Part shown: piece by piece, positions 57,695-64,000 of the stretch | Layout of the letters: each line of letters begins with the position of its first letter | How positions within the stretch are numbered: the first letter of the stretch is position 1 | Assembly: GCA_044226685.1 (NCBI GenBank) | Contig: JBGAGP010000008.1 | Location: forward strand, 1-64,000 | Direction of reading: 5' to 3' | DNA: 64,000 nt | Source of the DNA: Dongia_A sp044226685 | Lineage (GTDB): Bacteria > Pseudomonadota > Alphaproteobacteria > Dongiales > Dongiaceae | Made by a program: the position numbers and the translations under genes | The notes under the pieces: model-generated | Told to the model about the DNA's origin: nothing | Databases searched by the model: none | What the model saw: only the letters and a program-made list of their open reading frames with translations

Positions 57695-58798
57695 TCATCG
57701 CCCGGTCCTGGCCGGGTCCTTGGCGAAGGTGACACCGATCTTGGCAAAATCCCGCGGCGCCCGCATCAGGTAGTCGCCCCAGCTCATCACCGCATGGGTG
57801 ACCCGGGCCTCCGGCGTCATGCTGTCAAAATCCCGCGTCCGGTTGTCGGCCATCAGCAGGTCGCTCTGGTCGCCGAGGCGGAAGGTCTTGCTGCGCCACC
57901 ACGCGTCGACGTCATAGCCGGCGCCGTGCCGGTCGACGAGCACCGCACGCAGGCCGCGGCGGCGCAGCTGCCAGGTCAGGCTGTCGGCGCCGCTTTCCAC
58001 CTCGCAGGCATCGAGCTTGTCGTTGATCGCAATGCTCTGCGCGCCGATGAAATCCGCCCGCCGCAGCATGAAACCGTTGGAGCGGATATGCGGGTTGGGA
58101 AAGCGCGGGAATTGCAAGAGGCGGGCCATCGGCTGGCCGTCCTGGGTATAGGTCTCCCAGCGCTGCTGCAATTGCTGGCGCAGGATGGGCCAGCGCCGGC
58201 GCTGCTTCATGTGCTGGCGCGGCCGCTTGATCAGCAAGGCCTTCAGCTTCGACAGTGGGCTGCGTTTGCGCGCCAGCCGAGCCAGGCCGTTGGCCTTCCA
58301 GGCCGGGCATTGCTGCTCAAGGATGAAGTCGAAATAGGCGGCGATGCGCGGATCGTAGGGGATACGATCCTCGCGGCAGAGCCAGACCATCCGGTTCAGC
58401 AACCGGATCGATTCATACATGCTCTCGTAGGACGCGGTGGCGCCTACGATGCCGACATCGGGCAGGCTGGCGTGGCGGTGCAAGGCGGCCAGCCAGTTGT
58501 CGGCCAGGATCTCGGTGAAAGTGTTGATGCAGCAGACATAGTCGTGCGCGATCATGCCGGCGGCGGCGAGATAGGCGCCGATGTCGAAGCCGGTATCCGG
58601 CAGCTCCAGGCCGGTATGTGGCGTGCCGGCAAAGACCGCGCGCGCCTCGGCCAGCGCGGCTGGCTCGGTGAAGCCCTTGTAGATCACCACCAGGTCATGG
58701 GCGATGCCCGCCGGGTGGCTGGCGTAGGATTCGCGGAACTTGCGGAAGGGCTCGAGCCCTTCCGCGCAGCGCGCGAGATATAAGACAGCGATGGTCAC
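57695..58798 (-). CDS. RgpF-like polysaccharide biosynthesis protein
   Basis: A 367-residue protein without membrane helices. TIAVLYLARCAEGLEPFRKFRESY, LPDTGFDIGAYLAAAGMI and NTFTEILADNWLAALHRHA recall the rhamnan-synthesis RgpF/glycosyltransferase-like group, which is linked to polysaccharide assembly. A basic middle region (RKRSPLSKLKALLIKRPRQ) could bind the membrane. It lies 21 bp after the O-methyltransferase gene and 13 bp before the CmcI-like gene. The specific reaction is unknown. Confidence 0.55.
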   Translation of the reverse strand: MTIAVLYLARCAEGLEPFRKFRESYASHPAGIAHDLVVIYKGFTEPAALAEARAVFAGTPHTGLELPDTGFDIGAYLAAAGMIAHDYVCCINTFTEILADNWLAALHRHASLPDVGIVGATASYESMYESIRLLNRMVWLCREDRIPYDPRIAAYFDFILEQQCPAWKANGLARLARKRSPLSKLKALLIKRPRQHMKQRRRWPILRQQLQQRWETYTQDGQPMARLLQFPRFPNPHIRSNGFMLRRADFIGAQSIAINDKLDACEVESGADSLTWQLRRRGLRAVLVDRHGAGYDVDAWWRSKTFRLGDQSDLLMADNRTRDFDSMTPEARVTHAVMSWGDYLMRAPRDFAKIGVTFAKDPARTGR

Positions 58799-58819
58799 GG
58801 CTTCAATCCGCGCGGACGG

Positions 58820-60079
58820 TCACAGGAAATCCACCAGCTCTTCCGCGTAGCCGTGGCGCATCCAGTACGGATGGCGCTGGACCCGGCAGCGCCGGCCGCA
58901 GGCGCGCACCGCCTCGAAGACACGGGGCTGGTTGATCTCGTGGTTGATGGACAGGAAGCGGTCGGTCAGCGTGGCGATCTTGGCCAGGTAGGTGGCGCAG
59001 GTGTCCGGCCCGAATTCGGTGATCGAATCGACGTTGAGGATGATGTCGAACCGGCGCTCCAGCGCGTGGAACTCCTCGGGCGCCATCAGCCGCACCTGGG
59101 TCGCTGCGCCTGGCGCCTCGCCCGACAGGCTGACGCACTCGGGTCCCAAGGCGCGCATCAGGAAATAGCCCTGCGAGATCGCGGTGAAAGGGATGTCGAC
59201 CAGCGTGTAGTCAGTGAACCCGGCGAGATTGGCGTAATAGGCGGTGCGGCCCAGGCCGCCGCCGATCTCGCACACGCGGAGGCTGGCCGGCGGGCGGTCG
59301 CCCGCCAGCTCGCGCAGGCGGTAGGCCTGGTAGGCGGCGTGCACGGCGCGATAGGTGAGCGCGCCGCGCGCGGTGGCAAGCCCGACATCCAGCGGATAGA
59401 TCTCCGGGCATTCCAGGGTGAAGCCAAGGCCGTTTTCGACGAGTGGCAGCAACTGGTCGGCATTGAACTTGGCGCTGGCCAGCCACGGCCCGCCTTCCGG
59501 ATTCTCCAGTCGCAGCGCCCCGGTCGCCTCGCCCAGGCGGATCAGGTGGTCGAGGATCACCATGCCGTAGCCCTTGGCGTTGGGGCCGGAATCCTTCAGC
59601 TGCTTGATGAACCCCTGGTACAGATTGTCGAAGCCGTAGAAGAGGTGGTTGTCGCCTGGATTGCCGAGGATGTCGCGGACCTTGGCGACGTCGTCGGCGA
59701 GGAAGGCGGCGTGGGATTGGGCGTGGTGCAGCTTGAAGAAATCGCTCCACATGCTGCTGGTGTCGTAGCGAAAGCGTTCGTTGGCGGAGCGGTAGGCCTG
59801 CATCAGGCGCTGGATTTCCGCATCGTTGTCCTGCGGCACGGCAACTTCCGGCCAGCGCACCTTGGCGTCCAGGTGCTGATAGGGCCGGTGCTTGTGCCAG
59901 AGCTGGCGCAGACTGGCTTCGGAAAGCTGGGACGGGGCCTTCTTCTTGCGCTTCTCCGCCTTGCGGGCCTTGCGGCGCCGTTCGGACGCGCCGCCATCGA
60001 TAAGGCCGATCAACCGCCGCAGCATTTCGTGCCAACTCCCTGGGCGCCCGCTGGGGCGCACCTCTCCGACATTCACCAT
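58820..60079 (-). CDS. Putative sugar O-methyltransferase
   Basis: A 419-residue protein. After a lysine/arginine-rich N-terminus (RRRKARKAEKRKKKA) comes a helical domain and then a Rossmann domain with LRVCEIGGGLGRTAYYANLAG as SAM site and LVDIPFTAISQGYFL. The late segment ILNVDSITEFG is typical of the putative sugar O-methyltransferase group. It probably caps or decorates the surface glycan. It follows the epimerase-type gene by 25 bp. Confidence 0.7.
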   Translation of the reverse strand: MVNVGEVRPSGRPGSWHEMLRRLIGLIDGGASERRRKARKAEKRKKKAPSQLSEASLRQLWHKHRPYQHLDAKVRWPEVAVPQDNDAEIQRLMQAYRSANERFRYDTSSMWSDFFKLHHAQSHAAFLADDVAKVRDILGNPGDNHLFYGFDNLYQGFIKQLKDSGPNAKGYGMVILDHLIRLGEATGALRLENPEGGPWLASAKFNADQLLPLVENGLGFTLECPEIYPLDVGLATARGALTYRAVHAAYQAYRLRELAGDRPPASLRVCEIGGGLGRTAYYANLAGFTDYTLVDIPFTAISQGYFLMRALGPECVSLSGEAPGAATQVRLMAPEEFHALERRFDIILNVDSITEFGPDTCATYLAKIATLTDRFLSINHEINQPRVFEAVRACGRRCRVQRHPYWMRHGYAEELVDFL

Positions 60080-60104
60080 ACCCCGGCGACCGCTGTAAAG
60101 CCGG

Positions 60105-61061
60105 TCAATCGGCGCGCGGCCGGTTTTGCCGCCACCATTCGATCGTCTGCGACAAACCGTCCTCCAGCGACAGTGCCGGCCGCCAGCCCACCTCGTCGCG
60201 CAGGCGGCCGATGTCGGGCACCAGGAAATCCGGGTCGTTGGCCGCGCCGGGTCGCGCGCCGAGCTGGATCAGCTCCGCCCGGCCGATCATCGCGCCGATG
60301 CGCTGGACGAGCTCGGCGATGCTGGTCCGCTGGTCCGAGCCGACATTGACGACACCCTGGACGTCGCTGTCGAGCAGCGCGGCGAAGGCGGCGCCCAGGT
60401 CCCGGGTGTGGAGGAAACTGCGGATCTGGCGGCCGTGGCTGCACGGCGCCGGCCGGCCGGCGAGCAGCGCCAGGATCACCGACGGCACCAGGCGCTGCTC
60501 CGGCTCGTAGGGGCCGAATTGCAGGAACACACGGCCCCAGGCGAAGCTGGCGCCGGATTGCCGGGCGAAGCTGTCCAGCATGCGCTCCAGCGCCGCCTTG
60601 CAGGTGGCATAGGGCGTTGCCGGCGCGGCCGCCTGCAGCACGCTCGGCGAGCGCGTCTCATGGCACAGCCCGGCGGCGTCCCAGTCGTATTCGGCGCAGG
60701 TGCCGGCCACCACCAGGCGGTTGCCGCCCCGTTCGCGGAAGCGGCGGGCGAGGTGCAGGCTGGCCGCCACCCAGTCGTAGTTGTCGAGCGCCGTCCAATA
60801 GACGCCGGGGGTCGCGTTCCAGGCGAAGTGCAGCAGGTGGCTCGGGCGCAGCTCGGCCAGGGCGCGGTCGACTGCGGCGTGATCGAAGAGGTCGAGGTGG
60901 AGATATTCCGCGCCGGCGAGCTCCGCCGGCAGGTCGGACGCCGCCCTCGGCCTGGCGCCGCAGGCGATGACGCGATAGCCGCGCGCCAGCAGCGGGCCAA
61001 CCGCCCAGCGGCCGATGAAGCCGGTGGCCCCGGTGATCAGCGCGACCCGCGGCTCAGCCAA
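60105..61061 (-). CDS. NAD-dependent epimerase/dehydratase (extended SDR)
   Basis: A 318-residue extended SDR. The cofactor motif is LITGATGFIGRWAVG (residues ~8-22). Thr in VVAGTCAEYDWD and the YATCK (YxxxK) catalytic pair follow. It would reduce or epimerise a nucleotide-linked 4-keto sugar, as last step of the deoxysugar path that begins with RfbF and RfbG. The ATG overlaps the stop of the rfbC-like gene by 8 bp. Confidence 0.8.
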   Translation of the reverse strand: MAEPRVALITGATGFIGRWAVGPLLARGYRVIACGARPRAASDLPAELAGAEYLHLDLFDHAAVDRALAELRPSHLLHFAWNATPGVYWTALDNYDWVAASLHLARRFRERGGNRLVVAGTCAEYDWDAAGLCHETRSPSVLQAAAPATPYATCKAALERMLDSFARQSGASFAWGRVFLQFGPYEPEQRLVPSVILALLAGRPAPCSHGRQIRSFLHTRDLGAAFAALLDSDVQGVVNVGSDQRTSIAELVQRIGAMIGRAELIQLGARPGAANDPDFLVPDIGRLRDEVGWRPALSLEDGLSQTIEWWRQNRPRAD

Positions 61062-61596
61062 GATCCGCGTCCATCAGCAAAGGCAACGCGGCATCGCGCG
61101 GCGAGATCACCGCCGGTGCGAACGGCCAGGCGATGCCGATGGCGGGATCGTCCCAGCGGATACCGCGGGCACCCTCCGGCTGGAACGGCACGCTGATCTG
61201 GTAGAAGACCTCGGCATCGTTGCTCAGCGTCAGGAAGCCGTGCGCGAATCCCTTGGGGATGAAAAGCTGGCGCCGGTTGGCGGCGGAGAGCTCGACGCCG
61301 AACCACTTGCCGCGCGTCGGCGATCCGGCGCGGATGTCCACGATCGCGTCGTAGATGGCGCCCGCGGTGCAGCGCACCAGCTTGTCCTCTTCGTGCGGCG
61401 GCGCCTGGTAGTGCATCCCGCGCAGCGTGCCGCGGGCATGGTTGAAGCTGATGCTGCACTGGTCGAGCGCGGGGTTCAGGCCGTGCGCCGAGAACTCGGC
61501 GCGGCAGAAGGCGCGGGCGAAGAAGCCGCGCGCGTCGGCCTTCGGCTCGATGTCGATGACGCAGGCGCCGGCCAGGGGCGTCGGCGCGAACTTCAT
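61054..61596 (-). CDS. rfbC: dTDP-4-dehydrorhamnose 3,5-epimerase-like protein
   Basis: A 180-residue cupin epimerase of the RmlC family. Catalytic-site segments are RGMHYQAPPHEEDKLVRC (His) and AIVDIRAGSPT (Asp), with FIPKGFAHGFLTLSNDAEVFYQIS following. Here it would act on a CDP-4-keto-6-deoxy sugar and not on the dTDP form, because the cluster supplies CDP-glucose. It overlaps the C-methyltransferase gene by 4 bp (ATGA). Confidence 0.85.
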   Translation of the reverse strand: MKFAPTPLAGACVIDIEPKADARGFFARAFCRAEFSAHGLNPALDQCSISFNHARGTLRGMHYQAPPHEEDKLVRCTAGAIYDAIVDIRAGSPTRGKWFGVELSAANRRQLFIPKGFAHGFLTLSNDAEVFYQISVPFQPEGARGIRWDDPAIGIAWPFAPAVISPRDAALPLLMDADLG

Positions 61597-62855
61597 GCCT
61601 GGACCTGCACGAGCGGCACGGCGGTGACGAAGCAGGCACCCCAGTCCCGCGCCGGCGCCAGCTGGCGGATGATCTCGTCCTTGATGTTCCAGGGCAGGAT
61701 CAGGATGTAGTCCGGCCGCGCCGCCAGCAGGCGCTCCGGCGCCACGATCGGGATGTGGGTGCCGGGCAGCAGCTTGCCCTGCTTGTGCGGGCTGCGGTCG
61801 GCGACCATCGCCACGTCGGCGCTGGTGGCGCCAACGAAATTCAGCAGCGTGTTGCCCTTGGCGGCGGCGCCGTAGCCCATCACCGTCTTGCCGCTGCGTT
61901 TCGCCTCGGCGAAGAAGGCCTTGAGTGCGGCGCTGCATTCCTCCACCCGGCGGGCGAAACGCGCGTAGGTGGCCATGTCCTCAAGCGCTGCCTCCTCGGC
62001 GCGCACCCGGGCGACGTTCGCCGTTTCGGCGCGGCCGGCGGCGGCATGCGCGACATGGATCCGCAGGCTGCCGCCATGGGTCGGCAGCTCCTCGACATCG
62101 TGGATGCCGAGGCCGGCGCGGGCGAAGGCGCGCGCGGCGGCGCCCAGCGAGAAATAGGAATAGTGCTCGTGATAGATGGTGTCGAACTCGACATGCTGGA
62201 TCAGCCGCAGCAGATGCGGGAATTCCAGCGTCGCCGTGCCCGCGGGCTTCAGCAGCCGCGCGATGCCGGCGATGAAATCGTTGAGCGCCGGTACATGCGC
62301 CAGCACGTTGTTGGCGATGATGAGATCGGCCTGCCGGCCATCGGATGCCAAGCGGTCGGCGACATCCCGGCCGAAGAACTCGACCAGCGTCGGCACGCCG
62401 GCGCGCTCGGCCGCGGCGGCGACGGTGTCGGACGGGTCGATGCCGAGCACCGGAATGCCGGCGGCGGCGAAATTGCGCAGCAGGTAGCCGTCGTTGCTGG
62501 CGAGTTCAACCACCAGGGAGCCGCGATCGAGGCCGAACCGCTCCGTCGCCATCGCGCAATAGCGGCGCGCATGCTCGAGCCAGGAATCCGAGAAGGAGGA
62601 GAAATAGGCGTAGTCCTTGAACAGCTCCGCCGGCGCCACGTCGGTGTCCAGCTGCACCAGCTTGCAGGCGCGGCACACCACGGCGCGCAGCGGGTATTTC
62701 GCCTCGCGGATATTGGCCGCGTCGCCGGGCAGGTAGTGGTTCGACGGCGGCTGCAGGCCCAGATCGGCGACCAGGTCGGTCACCGCGGCGCCGCAGCTGC
62801 GGCAGGCCTGGCGCAGCACGGCGGTGTCCCGCCCGGCGGTCAACGCGTGGTCCAT
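61593..62855 (-). CDS. Sugar C-methyltransferase (TylC3/NovU-like)
   Basis: A 420-residue methyltransferase. The N-terminal zinc site uses CRSC (residues ~18-21) and CRAC, then a SAM domain with VVELASNDGYLLRNF and later LEFPHLLRLIQHVEFDTIYHEHYSYFSL. The C-terminal domain has GYGAAAKGNTLLN. These features match enzymes that add a methyl group to C3 of a 4-keto deoxysugar. It lies between rfbF and the rfbC-like gene, so a branched 6-deoxyhexose is the likely product. Confidence 0.88.
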   Translation of the reverse strand: MDHALTAGRDTAVLRQACRSCGAAVTDLVADLGLQPPSNHYLPGDAANIREAKYPLRAVVCRACKLVQLDTDVAPAELFKDYAYFSSFSDSWLEHARRYCAMATERFGLDRGSLVVELASNDGYLLRNFAAAGIPVLGIDPSDTVAAAAERAGVPTLVEFFGRDVADRLASDGRQADLIIANNVLAHVPALNDFIAGIARLLKPAGTATLEFPHLLRLIQHVEFDTIYHEHYSYFSLGAAARAFARAGLGIHDVEELPTHGGSLRIHVAHAAAGRAETANVARVRAEEAALEDMATYARFARRVEECSAALKAFFAEAKRSGKTVMGYGAAAKGNTLLNFVGATSADVAMVADRSPHKQGKLLPGTHIPIVAPERLLAARPDYILILPWNIKDEIIRQLAPARDWGACFVTAVPLVQVQA

Positions 62856-62857
62856 GC

Positions 62858-63631
62858 TCAGTCCCAGACCTTCCATGGCGCCCTGCCGGATTGCCAGGCT
62901 TCCTCGAGCGCGAGCTTGTCGCGCAAGGTGTCCATCGGCTGCCAGAAGCCGTGATGGACCCAGCCCTCCAGCTCGCCCTCCGCCGCCAGGCGCTCCAGGG
63001 GCGCCCGCTCCCAGATCGTCTGGTCGCCCTCGACGTAGTCGACCACCGATGGCTGCAGGACGAAGTATCCGCCATTGATCAGCCCGCCATCGGCCATCGG
63101 TTTTTCCTCGAACGAGGTGACACGACTGCCCTGCAGGTGGATGCGGCCAAAGCGCGCCGGCGGATGCACGCAGGCGATGGTCGCCTTCTTGCCGTGGGCG
63201 CGGTGAAACGCGACCTCCGCCTTGACGTCGAGGTCGGCGACACCGTCGCCATAGGTCATGCAGAATGGCTCGCCGGGATCGAGGTGCTGTGCCGCGCGCT
63301 TCAGGCGGCCGCCGGTCATCGTGTCCTCGCCGGTATCGATGAGGGTGACGCGCCAGTTGTCGGCCCGCGCGCGATGGTGCTCGACCTTGTTGTGGCGCAT
63401 GTCGAAAGTGACGTCGGCGTTGTGCAGGTAGTAGTTGGCGAAATATTCCTTGATCAGGTAGCCCTTGTAGCCGAGGCAGACGATGAAATCGCTGATCCCG
63501 TGATGGGAATAGTGCTTCATGATGTGCCAGAGGATCGGCAGGCCGCCGATCTCGACCATCGGCTTGGGGCGCGCGCTGGTTTCCTCGGCCAATCTGGTTC
63601 CCTTGCCGCCGGCCAGGATCACGCACTTCAT
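62858..63631 (-). CDS. rfbF: Glucose-1-phosphate cytidylyltransferase
   Basis: A 257-residue nucleotidyltransferase of usual length. The N-terminal signature is KCVILAGGKGTRLAEE followed by RPKPMVEIGG. Other matches are CMTYGDGVADLDV and GGYFVLQPSVVDYV. It forms CDP-glucose from CTP and glucose 1-phosphate, the start of CDP-deoxysugar pathways. The ATG overlaps the rfbG stop by 4 bp. Confidence 0.93.
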   Translation of the reverse strand: MKCVILAGGKGTRLAEETSARPKPMVEIGGLPILWHIMKHYSHHGISDFIVCLGYKGYLIKEYFANYYLHNADVTFDMRHNKVEHHRARADNWRVTLIDTGEDTMTGGRLKRAAQHLDPGEPFCMTYGDGVADLDVKAEVAFHRAHGKKATIACVHPPARFGRIHLQGSRVTSFEEKPMADGGLINGGYFVLQPSVVDYVEGDQTIWERAPLERLAAEGELEGWVHHGFWQPMDTLRDKLALEEAWQSGRAPWKVWD

Positions 63632-64000
63632 CGGCCCATCCCCTGTTTCCGCGGCGCTTCCCGCGCCAGTGCTTCATAGGCCTCGATCTGGGCGCGCGAA
63701 TAGTCGAGCATGTCGCGGCCGTCGCGATGGGCGCGATACCAGCCGGCGGTCCATTCCAGCGCGCGATCGAGGTCAAGGCGCGGCCGCCAGCCGAGGCTGC
63801 GCTCGGCCAAGGCGGAAGAGAGCGTGAGGGTCTTCGCTTCCGGCGCCGCCGCCTCATTCTGCGCGGTCCAGCCGGGCTTGCCGGCGAAATGCGCGCTGAA
63901 GGCGTCGACGATGCGCGACACGCTGCGGAAGGAGTCCGGGTCGGGGCCGAAATTGACCGCCTGCGGGGCATTCGCCGGGTCGCGCATCAGCGCCTCGACC
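63628..64000 (-). CDS. rfbG: CDP-glucose 4,6-dehydratase, C-terminal part (runs off the window)
   Basis: About 123 residues of the C-terminal domain are present; the frame stays open to the end of the window, so the start lies beyond 64000. AVNFGPDPDSFRSVSRIVDAF and SLGWRPRLDLDRALEWTAGWYRAH are typical of RfbG. The enzyme makes CDP-4-keto-6-deoxyglucose. It is directly upstream of rfbF on the minus strand with a 4-bp overlap. Confidence 0.85.
   Translation of the reverse strand, partial: VEALMRDPANAPQAVNFGPDPDSFRSVSRIVDAFSAHFAGKPGWTAQNEAAAPEAKTLTLSSALAERSLGWRPRLDLDRALEWTAGWYRAHRDGRDMLDYSRAQIEAYEALAREAPRKQGMGR

Noticed and set aside
1..64000. CRISPR arrays, rRNA genes, intact insertion sequences or prophage structural genes
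   Set aside because: No regularly spaced repeats, rRNA segments, transposase-like frames with terminal repeats, or capsid/tail genes were seen in the window.

Overview
The window is about two-thirds G+C, gene-dense and full of 1-8 bp gene overlaps. The gene families fit an alphaproteobacterium, probably of a Rhodospirillales-like line. The main reasons are a group I intron in the anticodon loop of tRNA-Arg(CCU), an aioXSRBA arsenite oxidation locus, and tripartite tricarboxylate and dipeptide transporters. I could not run a search, so the family-level placement is inference.

Layout. (1) 0.2-4.2 kb is ordinary chromosome: a UspA protein, a sulfotransferase, gpsA and a solo substrate-binding protein. 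(2) 4.26-30.84 kb is bounded by the two halves of one tRNA-Arg(CCU) gene. The 5' half is at 4260-4298 and the 3' half at 30804-30841, both on the + strand. Put together they give a 77-nt tRNA whose anticodon stem pairs fully. I read the 26.5 kb between them as a decayed integrative island that entered the anticodon loop. A tyrosine-recombinase C-terminal remnant sits just inside the left end. The cargo is secreted small proteins, a FAD oxidoreductase, a TetR regulator, a CoA-dependent degradation operon (thiolase-fold/DUF35 pair, SDRs, hotdog hydratases, acyl-CoA ligase, amidohydrolase, PotABCD-type transporter, M20 peptidase), an XRE regulator, an M81 peptidase and a full DppABCDF-type transporter. 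At its right end, on the - strand, is an intact tRNA-Arg(CCU) carrying a 220-nt group I intron; it may replace the split gene. (3) 30.87-33.83 kb is an unrecognised three-gene cassette with two lipoproteins, abutting an MFS gene with an abnormal C-terminus.

(4) 33.8-46.8 kb is an arsenic region with two divergent arms. The - strand arm is arsR-arsC-acr3-padR-flavoprotein-MFS (arsenate reduction, arsenite efflux and accessory oxidation). The + strand arm is nitroreductase-aioX-aioS-aioR and then, behind a sigma-54-type promoter, aioB-aioA (periplasmic arsenite oxidase). (5) 46.9-53.3 kb holds tctCBA, the divergent tctDE two-component genes, and an extra periplasmic binding protein that overlaps the kinase gene. 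(6) 53.3-55.7 kb has an OmpW-type porin, an esterase and a small membrane protein. (7) 55.7-64.0 kb is a surface-polysaccharide cluster. It contains genes for CDP-6-deoxyhexose synthesis (rfbF, truncated rfbG), a C-methyltransferase, an epimerase and a reductase-like protein, plus glycan methyltransferases and glycosyltransferases. The last gene runs off the window.

Two themes recur. Two separate operons pair a periplasmic binding protein with a histidine kinase and response regulator (aioXSR, and tctDE with its binding protein). Arsenic handling combines reduction/efflux with oxidation from a single divergent control region.
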